Assembly: GCA_035490315.1 (NCBI GenBank)
Contig: DATHET010000178.1
Location: 31,683 to 95,682, forward strand
Origin: JADJQU01 sp035490315
Lineage (GTDB): Bacteria; Planctomycetota; UBA1135; GCA-002686595
Direction: 5' to 3'
DNA length: 64,000 nucleotides
Position numbers and translations under genes: made by a program. Of this stretch, positions 17,711 to 25,561 are shown piece by piece (the first letter of the stretch is position 1; every line of letters starts with the position of its first letter). The notes under the pieces are model-generated. The model did not search any database and was not told the DNA's origin. It saw only the letters and a list, made by a program, of their open reading frames with translations.

Positions 17711-19024
17711 TCAGTTGCGGCCCTTGAGGTAAGCCAGCTGCGCCGGCAAGGATTCCAGGCCGTGCTCGCCCAGCCCGTGCTCGAAGAGCAACTTGATGTC
17801 GCCGAGCGGTCGCACATCGCCGCGGAACACGTAGCGACGTTCATCCGCGTAGGTGCCCACGGTGACCAGCACTTCGAGGATCGATGCGGCGTTGCAGCGA
17901 TTGCCGCCGACGTCGAGTTCGACGGGCGTTCCATAGTGACCGACGATCCCGACGATCAGCGCCGCTGGCCGCGCATGCAACTTGACGTCGTCGGACAGAT
18001 CGATGCACAGCTCCTGCACGTTGGTGTACGCGGGCAGCAGCTCCTCGGCGATGCTCCGGCCGCGCCGCAGGAAGAAGTCGGCCCAGTACAGGAACGTGTT
18101 GAGGATCGCTTCCTGGACTTCGCGCGGCTCGACGACAGCCACCAGACGCTTCTGCGCGTGGCCGCGACCGCTGCCTTCGTGGCGCTCGACGAAGTGGGTG
18201 AGGAAGGTCGCGCATTCCAAGAGGTGCAGTGAAGCCGAGGTCAGCCCACGCAGCTTCGGCAATCGCTCGTCGCGTCCCTCGAGGACCGTGTTCTTGATGT
18301 ACGTGTCGTAGGTCGACTGCAGGTTGTGAACGGTGGCCTCGTACACGCGCGCCTGCTCTTCGCTGCACAGCCGCGCCAGGTAGGCCTTGCGCTCGAGCGC
18401 GTTCTTGATGCGGCGGATGCGCAGGTCGTCGAGCATCGAGCAGGCCGCGAGGAACTTGGATGCGACCTCCGCGATTTTCTGATGTTCTTCCGTCGGTTCG
18501 TGCTCGCCAACGTTGCGCGGCAGCTGCTGGCGCACGGTGCCGGCGGCGAAGCTCGCTTCAGGAAACATCTCCTGCGTGATCTCGAGCCCGAGCTTCAGGG
18601 CTTCCTTGCGGATCTCCGCGAGCAGGTTGGAAGCCGAGCGACGAGTGAAAGCGCGAACTTGTTCCACCGAGGCGGCGACATCCGCCGCTTCCGACTCGCT
18701 GCACACGGACAGCACGCCGTAGCTGTCGAAGCGCGAAGCCAGGTGCGAAAGGCTGTGACCGGCCAGGGCAAACCAGCGCGCGGAGGCGACGAGCTCGCGC
18801 AGGACTCCGAAGCTGCGGTTGTAGCGCGCGCCATAGTCGTCGAGGAACGACTCGAGCTCCTCCGCTTCGAGCAACAACTGGTAGTAGTGCTTCTTTCCCC
18901 AGCTTCCGCTCTCGTGCGCGAGCAGCGACGTCGTCAGCCTGAAAAACGCCTGCGACCTGGCCTGCAGCAGGCCCGCGAAGGCGCGCTCGGTGATCACCTC
19001 TTCGAGGGACCGTTCGTAGGTCAC
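17711..19024 (-). CDS. helical protein with C-terminal HPr-like phosphocarrier domain
   Basis: A 437-residue protein. Residues 1-340 are mostly alpha-helical (SWGKKHYYQLLLEAEELESF, SMLDDLRIRRIKNALERKAY) and match no family I recognise. Residues about 345-437 form an HPr domain: KLHARPAALIVGIV contains the phosphorylatable His, and NAASILEVLVTVGT contains the regulatory Ser region of HPr. No PTS EI, EII or HPr-kinase gene is in the window. The GTG start at 19024 (VTYERSLEEVITERAF) gives no signal peptide. A regulatory phosphorelay role rather than sugar transport is my inference. Confidence 0.75.
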   Translation of the reverse strand: MTYERSLEEVITERAFAGLLQARSQAFFRLTTSLLAHESGSWGKKHYYQLLLEAEELESFLDDYGARYNRSFGVLRELVASARWFALAGHSLSHLASRFDSYGVLSVCSESEAADVAASVEQVRAFTRRSASNLLAEIRKEALKLGLEITQEMFPEASFAAGTVRQQLPRNVGEHEPTEEHQKIAEVASKFLAACSMLDDLRIRRIKNALERKAYLARLCSEEQARVYEATVHNLQSTYDTYIKNTVLEGRDERLPKLRGLTSASLHLLECATFLTHFVERHEGSGRGHAQKRLVAVVEPREVQEAILNTFLYWADFFLRRGRSIAEELLPAYTNVQELCIDLSDDVKLHARPAALIVGIVGHYGTPVELDVGGNRCNAASILEVLVTVGTYADERRYVFRGDVRPLGDIKLLFEHGLGEHGLESLPAQLAYLKGRN

Positions 19025-19216
19025 GGAGCTGTCCTGGGGGTTTCGGCGGTGGGGGACTCGATGCGCGTGCCGCAGGACGACTGGGGGGCGCGGTGGAGGC
19101 CGGGGGATCTCAACACCAGTTCGGGCTGGTGGCAAACCCGGCTCAAGAACCCTTGCGCCGGAAGTCGATTCCTGACGCGATCCGCCCGCTGTCCACGAGC
19201 CCCTAGGGAGTCCGCT

Positions 19217-20029
19217 ATTTCTTCCGAACGCTGCCTGGAGACCTACCTTCAGGAGATCAACGAAATCCCGCTTCTCTCCGCGGAGCAGGAAAAATCACTC
19301 GGCCGGCGCATCCAGGCCGGCGATCTCGAGGCCCGTGAGCACATGATCCGGGCCAATCTGCGCCTGGTCGTGTCGATCGCCAAGCGCTACGCCGAGCGCG
19401 GCCTGTCGCTCCAGGACCTGATTGCCGAGGGGAACATCGGCCTGCTGAAGGGGGCGGAAAAATTCGACCCGGACGCCGGCTGCCGCTTTTCCACCTACGC
19501 GACCTGGTGGATCAAGCAGTCGATTCGCCGCTCGCTGACCAACACGGTCAAATCCGTGCGGATCCCAAGCTACATGTCCGAGTTGATATCCCGTTGGAGG
19601 ATCGTTACTGGTGAACTGACCTTCCGTCTGGGGCGCATTCCTACCCTCGAGGAGGTCGCGCATGAGATGGAGATCCCCGAGGACAACTGGCCGCTGTTTC
19701 GCCGGACCGTGGCGGGCTCGAGCCTGGGGGCCCAGGTTTCGCTCGAAACCCTGACCCAGCACCAGGAGACCGTCGCCGACGACGCCAGTCCCCGCCCGGA
19801 CGAGCGATTGCTCAATGAAGACCTGCTCGAGCGCCTGGGTGGCCTCTTGGGTGTCATCGACGAGCGCGAGGCTACGATCCTGCGTCTGCGCTACGGTCTG
19901 GGCAGCGAAGGCGCCGACCCGATGACCCTGAAGGAAATCGGCAAGGTGATCGGTCTGACCCGCGAGCGGGTGCGCCAGATCGAGCGCGAAGCGCTGCAGA
20001 AGCTCTACGGCGTCATGAGCGGGGAGTGA
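19217..20029 (+). CDS. RpoD/SigA-family sigma factor, start codon uncertain
   Basis: A sigma-70 factor directing RNA polymerase to promoters. Seen in order: region 1.2 (CLETYLQEINEIPLLSAEQE), region 2 (NLRLVVSIAKRYAERGLSLQDLI, then FSTYATWWIKQSIRRSL for -10 recognition), region 3, and region 4 (LRLRYGLGSEGADPMTLKEIG, TRERVRQIEREALQKL). It lacks region 1.1, so it is about 270 residues. No ATG, GTG or TTG lies near the expected N-terminus. ATT at 19217 follows GGGAG with six bases between and gives a family-like N-terminus. An in-frame ATG at 19061 would add 52 unrelated residues. Confidence 0.85.
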   Translation: MSSERCLETYLQEINEIPLLSAEQEKSLGRRIQAGDLEAREHMIRANLRLVVSIAKRYAERGLSLQDLIAEGNIGLLKGAEKFDPDAGCRFSTYATWWIKQSIRRSLTNTVKSVRIPSYMSELISRWRIVTGELTFRLGRIPTLEEVAHEMEIPEDNWPLFRRTVAGSSLGAQVSLETLTQHQETVADDASPRPDERLLNEDLLERLGGLLGVIDEREATILRLRYGLGSEGADPMTLKEIGKVIGLTRERVRQIEREALQKLYGVMSGE

Positions 20030-20058
20030 GCGGCGCGGGGCGGCCCTCTGAAAAGGGC

Positions 20059-20064
20059 TAAACT
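20059..20064 (+). promoter_or_regulatory. -10-like box TAAACT, 8 nt before hemW ATT start
   Basis: TAAACT ends eight bases before the proposed ATT start at 20073, the same geometry seen before parA, kdsC and the TatA-like genes. Confidence 0.35.
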
Positions 20065-20072
20065 CGCCCGCC

Positions 20073-21278
20073 ATTTCTTCCAGAGCTCGAACCCCTACAC
20101 GCGCCCCGCGCGGCACTCCGCTGTACGTGCACCTGCCGTTCTGCGCGGCCAAGTGCCACTACTGTGACTTCTTCTCGGTAGCTGCCGCGGGGCACGACAT
20201 CGACGGGATGCTGGCGGCGATCCTCGCCGAGGCCGAGCAGCTCGCGCCCGAGGCGCCGCGGACAGTGTTCCTCGGTGGAGGAACGCCGAGCCTCTTGTCC
20301 GCGCCCCAGTTGCAGAGTTTCCTCGACCGGCTGGACGAGATCACGGGGTTCCGCGCCAGCGCGATCGAGGTGACCGCCGAGTGCAATCCCGAGAGTCTGG
20401 ACCGCGACAAGGCCAGCGCGCTGCTCGATCTCGGCGTGCGCCGCCTGTCGATCGGATTCCAGTCGCTGTCCGACGAGACACTCGTTTCCTTCGGGCGCAT
20501 CCACACGGTGGAGGACAGCTTCCGGGCCTTCGACGCAGCGCGCGCCGCCGGAGTGCGCGAGCTCAACCTCGACCTCATCTATGCCTATCCGGGTCAGACG
20601 ACCGCTCAGTGGGGGAGCGACCTCGAGCGCGTGCTGGCGCTGAAGCCGGAACACCTCAGCGCCTACAACCTGACGTTCGAGCAGGAGACACCGTTCAAGC
20701 GCTGGTTGGATCAAGGCAGACTTGAGCGCGCGGGCGAGGAGCTCGAGCTCGAGCTGTTCGATCTGGTTCGCGAGAAGACGCGCGAAGCCGGCTTCGAGGC
20801 TTACGAGATCTCCAATTACGCGCGTCCTGCTCACGCCTGCGCACACAACGTCAACTACTGGCGCAACGGTCCTTATCTCGGACTCGGCCCTTCAGCGGTC
20901 AGCCGCGTGGACAGCACGCGGCGCGGCAACACGAAATCGATCGCCGGCTACGTGCGGCAGATCCACAGCGACGGACACGCCGTGCAGTGGGAAGAAAGTC
21001 CCGAAGCGCGCGCGCGTCTCGGCGAGACCTGGTGGCTCGGCCTGCGGCTCGCGGAAGGCGTGGATCCCGCGGCTGCGCGCGCGACCGCTGGCTTCGACGC
21101 GCGCGAGCTCGATCCGGCCCTCGCGATTGCCGCGAAGCTCAGCGATCAGGGTCTCTTGCGCATCGAAGGTGATCGCTACTGCTTGACCGAGCGCGGTGTG
21201 CCCCTCGCCGATTTCGTCGGCGGTGAATTCCTGGAACTCGGCCTGGTCGACCCTGCTGCCGAGACGGCGCGCGGATGA
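20073..21278 (+). CDS. hemW: radical-SAM haem chaperone HemW-like protein
   Basis: About 401 residues. The radical-SAM cluster motif is CAAKCHYCDF (CxxxCxxC), followed by TVFLGGGTPSLL, ECNPESL, RLSIGFQSL and LDLIYAYPGQT, and a C-terminal HemW domain (YEISNYARPAHACAHNVNYW). The family is a haem chaperone, formerly called oxygen-independent coproporphyrinogen oxidase-like. The conserved PLYVHLPFC requires a start upstream of the GTG at 20127, yet no ATG, GTG or TTG is available. ATT at 20073 lies 8 nt after a TAAACT box; CTG at 20121 is the alternative. The stop overlaps the pyrF start (ATGA). Confidence 0.85.
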   Translation: MSSRARTPTRAPRGTPLYVHLPFCAAKCHYCDFFSVAAAGHDIDGMLAAILAEAEQLAPEAPRTVFLGGGTPSLLSAPQLQSFLDRLDEITGFRASAIEVTAECNPESLDRDKASALLDLGVRRLSIGFQSLSDETLVSFGRIHTVEDSFRAFDAARAAGVRELNLDLIYAYPGQTTAQWGSDLERVLALKPEHLSAYNLTFEQETPFKRWLDQGRLERAGEELELELFDLVREKTREAGFEAYEISNYARPAHACAHNVNYWRNGPYLGLGPSAVSRVDSTRRGNTKSIAGYVRQIHSDGHAVQWEESPEARARLGETWWLGLRLAEGVDPAAARATAGFDARELDPALAIAAKLSDQGLLRIEGDRYCLTERGVPLADFVGGEFLELGLVDPAAETARG

Positions 21279-22186
21279 GTGCGTCTTCCAGTTTCGCGGA
21301 TCGCTTGTGCGCGGCGGCGGAAGCCAAGGGCACTTGCGCGGTGGTCGGGCTCGATCCGCACCTCGAGATGTTGCCGCCGGAGTATGGGCTCGCGGCCGAC
21401 TCGGGTGCGCCGCGCTCGAAGCGCGCCTCGCGGATGGGGGACTTCTGCTGCGAGCTGCTCGAGGTGATCGCGCCGCTCGTCCCCGCCGTCAAACCCCAGT
21501 CCGCATTCTTCGAAGCCCTCGGAGCCGCGGGAGCCGTCCAATGGGAGCGCGTCGTGCGGCGCGCGCGCGAGCTCGGCCTGCTGGTGATCGGCGACGTCAA
21601 GCGCGGCGACATCAGCAGCACTGCCCGCGCCTACGCGGCGGCTTTCCTCGAAGGCGGCGGCGACCCAGAGGCCGCGTGCGACGCGATCACCCTCTCACCT
21701 TTCCTCGGCGCCGACTCGATCGAGCCCTTCCTCGAGGTGTGCGCCCGCACCGGCGGCGGAGTTTTCATCTTGGTTCGCACTTCCAACCCCGGCAGCGCGG
21801 ACTTCCAGCGCCTGGGCACGCCCGAGCTCTCGTTCGCGATCGCGGAGCGGGTCGCTCGCTGGGGCGAAGGCTTGATGGGGGAGTGCGGCCTTTCTTCGGT
21901 CGGCGCCGTGGTCGGCGCGACCCATGGGCAGGAGCTCGCGGCGTTCCGAGATTCGATGCCCCGCGCGGTCTTCCTCTTGCCCGGCTACGGTGCGCAGGGT
22001 GCCTCGGCGCGCGAGCTGTCGGCGGCCTTCACCGGCCCGCGGCGCGGCGCCCTGGTCAACTCCTCGCGCGGGATCTGCTTTGCATATAAGGAGGCGCGGT
22101 TCGCGAGGCTGACCTGGCAGGAGGCGAGCCGCAAAGCGACGCAGGCGATGATCGCGGACCTTGCCGGGGTCGACGGAGGCCGCTGA
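21275..22186 (+). CDS. pyrF: orotidine 5'-phosphate decarboxylase, type 2
   Basis: A 303-residue enzyme for the last step of UMP synthesis. The catalytic DxKxxD motif is GDVKRGDISSTA. Other family sequences are CAVVGLDPHLE near the N-terminus, VKPQSAFFEALG, ILVRTSNPGSADFQ, VGATHGQELAAFR, FLLPGYGAQGA and LVNSSRGICFAY. The length and motifs are those of the long type 2 PyrF. The ATG overlaps the hemW stop, and its stop shares a base with the bshC start (TGATG), so hemW-pyrF-bshC-bshB1 form a tightly coupled operon. Confidence 0.93.
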   Translation: MSASSSFADRLCAAAEAKGTCAVVGLDPHLEMLPPEYGLAADSGAPRSKRASRMGDFCCELLEVIAPLVPAVKPQSAFFEALGAAGAVQWERVVRRARELGLLVIGDVKRGDISSTARAYAAAFLEGGGDPEAACDAITLSPFLGADSIEPFLEVCARTGGGVFILVRTSNPGSADFQRLGTPELSFAIAERVARWGEGLMGECGLSSVGAVVGATHGQELAAFRDSMPRAVFLLPGYGAQGASARELSAAFTGPRRGALVNSSRGICFAYKEARFARLTWQEASRKATQAMIADLAGVDGGR

Positions 22187-23817
22187 TGCGCATCGAATCC
22201 CTGCCCTGGGACGTGCTCGAGGTCAGCGGCATCGCGCGCAGCTTGCTGACCAGGCCCGACGCCGTCGCGGGACTGGTGATCCCGCGCGAGCTGGCTCAGA
22301 TCCCCGAGCCGCGCGAGCGCTTCTCGCGCGAGGAACGCGCCGAGCTCGCCGACGCATTGGAGAATCAGCTGAGCCCGCTCTCGCCGCACGTCGCGGTGCT
22401 CGACGCCGCGCGCTCCCTGCGACAGCCGGGCACCTACGCGGTGATCGCGGGCCAGCAGCCAGGCTTCCTGGCCTCGCCGCTCTACAACATTCACAAGGCT
22501 CTGCACGTCGTGCGTCTTGCGCGCGCCCTCTCGCAAGCCTGGGAGCGGCCCGTGGTGGCGATGTTCTGGAACCATGCCGACGACCACGACCTGGCCGAGG
22601 TCAACCACGCCTTCGTTCCCAACGACAATTTCGACCTGCAGAAGATCGGGCTGTCGGGGATGGCCTCGGGCAAGCAGCCCTTCTCGCGCGTGGTGCTCAG
22701 CGAGGACAAGCATCGACTGGCGTCGATCCGCGCGACGCTCGCCGAGCTGCACCGCTTGGACCCGCACGTCGAGGAGGCGCTCGATCTGTTCTGCCCGCGC
22801 GATGGAGAGACTCTCGCGCGCGCTTTCACACGCTCGATGACCGAGCTCCTGGGCTCGCAGGGTCTGGTCGTGCTCGAGCCCGACTGGATCCGTTCCTCGC
22901 TGTCGCGTTCACTGGGTGCGATCGTCGGCCGCTCGGGCGAGGGCGGGCTCGAGCACGCGCTGCAGCAGGGCGCGGCGCAGATCCGCGCGCTCGGTCACGA
23001 GCCGCAGATCGATCCTGCGACGGCGGCGCTGCTCTACCGCGTCGATGCACGCGGCCGCAGCGCGCTGCGTCTGGGCGGCGATGGATTCCGTTACGACGGA
23101 GAAGAGGGTTCGCGCACGAGCGCCGAGCTGGCGGCGGAAATCGTGCAGGATCCGTCGGGGTGGTCGCCGGCGGCGCTGACACGCGCGATTGCGCAGGACG
23201 CGAGTCTTCCAATCGCAGCCTACGTCGGCGGGCTCGGCGAGCTCGCTTACCACGCGCAGTTGATCGCGCTGCGCGACTTCGCCGGAGTGCCTCGCACACC
23301 CTTCGTGACGCGCTTCTCGTGCACGCTGATCGAGCCCGAGGTCGCGGCCTCGCTCGCCGCTCTGGAACTCGGCGCGGAGTCCGTGCTGCGCGCGCGAGGC
23401 GTCATCGAGACGAGCTCGGAAGAAAACAATCCCGCGGTGATCGAGGCCCTGCGCGAGGTCTCGCGGCGCGCGGCGCGCGATCTGAACGAGCAACGCGAGG
23501 CGCTCGGCCAGATCGATGCGGGTCTCGCCGCGCACTTGAAGCGCACCGGCGAGCAGATCCGCGCGCTGGTGGAAAAAGTCTGCGAGAAGGCCGAGCGGGT
23601 GCACCAGAACAAATCCGGCAGGGGACAGCGCCACGTCCGGCGCGTTGCGAACGCGCTGTTTCCGCGCGAGCTGCCGCAGGAGCGCGTGATCGGCCCCCTG
23701 CCCTTCGTCGCGCGCCATGGACGGACCTGGGTGAGCGAGCTCTTGGACCAGGTGCCGGCCTTGCCTCGCGACCACGCCCTCGCTTTCCTGGATGAGCTGC
23801 CCAAGGAGGATGCATGA
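22186..23817 (+). CDS. bshC: bacillithiol biosynthesis cysteine-adding enzyme BshC
   Basis: A 543-residue putative ligase that adds cysteine to glucosaminyl-malate, the last step of bacillithiol synthesis. Family marks are VIAGQQPGFLASPLYNIHKA, VVAMFWNHADDHDLAEVNHA (nucleotide-binding HxxxDH-like region), a long coiled-coil arm (about 385-470, LNEQREALGQIDAGLAAHLK) and a C-terminal RVHQNKSGRGQRHVRRVANALFPRELPQER region. It is followed directly by bshB1 with an ATGA overlap. Length matches the usual 530-540 residues. Confidence 0.92.
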   Translation: MRIESLPWDVLEVSGIARSLLTRPDAVAGLVIPRELAQIPEPRERFSREERAELADALENQLSPLSPHVAVLDAARSLRQPGTYAVIAGQQPGFLASPLYNIHKALHVVRLARALSQAWERPVVAMFWNHADDHDLAEVNHAFVPNDNFDLQKIGLSGMASGKQPFSRVVLSEDKHRLASIRATLAELHRLDPHVEEALDLFCPRDGETLARAFTRSMTELLGSQGLVVLEPDWIRSSLSRSLGAIVGRSGEGGLEHALQQGAAQIRALGHEPQIDPATAALLYRVDARGRSALRLGGDGFRYDGEEGSRTSAELAAEIVQDPSGWSPAALTRAIAQDASLPIAAYVGGLGELAYHAQLIALRDFAGVPRTPFVTRFSCTLIEPEVAASLAALELGAESVLRARGVIETSSEENNPAVIEALREVSRRAARDLNEQREALGQIDAGLAAHLKRTGEQIRALVEKVCEKAERVHQNKSGRGQRHVRRVANALFPRELPQERVIGPLPFVARHGRTWVSELLDQVPALPRDHALAFLDELPKEDA

Positions 23818-24527
23818 AGCTCGATCTGCTGGTGATCGGCGCGCACCCCGACGACGCGGAGATCTGCGTCGGCGGAACGATGCTCTTGTACCGCCGCGCG
23901 GGAAAGCAGGTCGGCGTGATCGACGTCACGCGCGGTGAGATGGGCACGCGCGGCAGCGTCGCCGACCGCGACGCGGAGACGGCCGCCGCCACGCGCATCC
24001 TCGGCCTGGCGAAGCGCGACAACCTGGGCCGGCCCGACGGACGCGTGATCCCGACCGTCGAGGCTCGCGAGAAGCTGGCCAGCCTGATCCGCGAGTACAC
24101 ACCCGACCTGGTCCTCGCCCACCACACCGAGGACCTGCATCCCGACCACGCCGCCGCGGGCGAGCTCGCGCGCCAGGCCTGGTACCTCTCCGGTCTGGCT
24201 CGCCTCGCGGAGCACAGCGGCGGAGCGCCCGCGCGCAGGCCGAAGCGCATCCTGCACTTCATGGGCCACATTCCCTTCGAGCCGACGCTGGTGATCGACA
24301 TCACGCCGGTGTGGGATGCCAAGTGCGAGGTGGTGCGCGCCTACGCCAGCCAGCTCGCCCCGGCGAACGAGCGCGACCGGGGCCAGCACTTCCTGTTCGG
24401 GGCCGACGTGCTCTCGCGGATGGAGACGCGCGCGCGCTACTACGGCGAGCGCATCGGCGTGCGCTACGGCGAGCCGCTGTTCTCCCGCGGTCCTCTGGCG
24501 ATCGGCGATGTCGCGAGCTTGAGTTAG
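23814..24527 (+). CDS. bshB1: bacillithiol biosynthesis deacetylase BshB1
   Basis: A 237-residue zinc-dependent LmbE/PIG-L-family deacetylase that removes acetate from N-acetylglucosaminyl-malate. The metal and catalytic motif AHPDDAEICVGGT is at the N-terminus, the third metal ligand is in HHTEDLHPDHAAAG, and VTRGEMGTRGS and YYGERIGVRYGEP are typical of BshB1 rather than mycothiol MshB. The start overlaps the bshC stop. It is followed after a 26-bp gap by parA and then bshA. Confidence 0.92.
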   Translation: MKLDLLVIGAHPDDAEICVGGTMLLYRRAGKQVGVIDVTRGEMGTRGSVADRDAETAAATRILGLAKRDNLGRPDGRVIPTVEAREKLASLIREYTPDLVLAHHTEDLHPDHAAAGELARQAWYLSGLARLAEHSGGAPARRPKRILHFMGHIPFEPTLVIDITPVWDAKCEVVRAYASQLAPANERDRGQHFLFGADVLSRMETRARYYGERIGVRYGEPLFSRGPLAIGDVASLS

Positions 24528-24539
24528 TCGGCCTCGCGC

Positions 24540-24545
24540 TACACT
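24540..24545 (+). promoter_or_regulatory. -10-like box TACACT, 8 nt before parA
   Basis: GCTACACTCTGATCCG precedes the ATG at 24554; the box-to-start gap is 8 bases, implying a leaderless or very short-leader parA transcript in addition to any operon read-through. Confidence 0.4.
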
Positions 24546-24553
24546 CTGATCCG

Positions 24554-25546
24554 ATGCGACGCATTGCCCTGATCAATCAGAAAGGTGGAGTCGGCAAGAC
24601 CACCTCGACGGTGAACCTGGGGGCAGCGCTGGCGCGCATGGGCCGGCGCGTGGTGCTGATCGATCTTGACCCGCAAGCCAACCTCAGCCTGCACCTCGAC
24701 TGCACCCTGCGCTCGGGCGAAGCCTCGACCTACACGTTGCTGCTCGGCAACACGCCCTTCGCTTCGGCGCTGCGGCCGACTTCGACACCGGGTCTGCGCA
24801 TCGTCGGCGCGAACATCGATCTGTCCGGCGCCGAGCTCGAGCTCGCCAGCGCGATGGGTCGCGAGCTGCTCTTGCGCGATGCGATCGACACCTGGGAAAC
24901 CGAGGAGCGCGCCAGGACGCAGCGCGCGCCGGCGGACTACCTGCTGATCGACTGCCCGCCGAGCCTGGGCCTCCTGTCGATCAACGGCCTGGTCGCTTCG
25001 CGCGAGACGATCATCACGCTGCAGACCGAGTTCTTCGCGCTGCAGGGCATGAGCAAGCTGGTCGACGTGGTGCAGCTCCTGCGGCGGCGCTTGAACCCGT
25101 CGCTCGCGGTGACCGGCATCCTGCCCTGCCTGTACGACAACCGCTTGCGGCTTGCGCGTGAGGTGCTCGGCGAGATCCGCAAGTACTTCCCCGGCGAAGT
25201 CTTCCAGCGGCCGATCGCGAAGAACATCAAGCTCGCGGAAGCGCCCTCCTACGGCAAGACGATCTTCGAGTACGCGCCGGAGTCGAACGGCGCATCGGAT
25301 TACACGTCGGTGGCCCTGGAAGTGATCGCGCAGGAGTCGCGCGACAGCGAGCTCGCCGGTCTGCCGCGGCCTTCGACTGAATCGTCGAAGCGCGTGCCCG
25401 CGCTGCGCAGCGTGGCGATCACGCCGCGCGAAGCGGACGAGGAAGAGGAGGATTCCGCGCCGCCGCAACACGCGCAGGAATCGAAGCTGCGCGCCTCCGA
25501 GCTGCCGCCCCTGCCGCTCGACGCGTTCGAAATCCGTCCAGCCTGA
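24554..25546 (+). CDS. parA: chromosome-partitioning ATPase ParA/Soj
   Basis: A 330-residue deviant-Walker ATPase that binds the nucleoid and is stimulated by ParB to move origins. Motifs are KGGVGKTTSTVNLG (with the signature lysine), IDLDPQANLSLHL, LLIDCPPSLGLLSINGL and TEFFALQGMSKL. The C-terminus carries an extra tail of about 60 residues with an acidic run (READEEEEDSAPP) not present in compact Soj proteins. It lies between bshB1 and bshA rather than next to parB, an uncommon arrangement. The ATG at 24554 is the only start that gives the family N-terminus. Confidence 0.92.
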   Translation: MRRIALINQKGGVGKTTSTVNLGAALARMGRRVVLIDLDPQANLSLHLDCTLRSGEASTYTLLLGNTPFASALRPTSTPGLRIVGANIDLSGAELELASAMGRELLLRDAIDTWETEERARTQRAPADYLLIDCPPSLGLLSINGLVASRETIITLQTEFFALQGMSKLVDVVQLLRRRLNPSLAVTGILPCLYDNRLRLAREVLGEIRKYFPGEVFQRPIAKNIKLAEAPSYGKTIFEYAPESNGASDYTSVALEVIAQESRDSELAGLPRPSTESSKRVPALRSVAITPREADEEEEDSAPPQHAQESKLRASELPPLPLDAFEIRPA

Positions 25547-25561
25547 GCTGAGCGCCGCGCG

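Noticed and set aside
20127..21278. GTG 20127 as the hemW start
   Set aside because: It would remove the conserved PLY before VHLPFC; the upstream frame encodes the family sequence.
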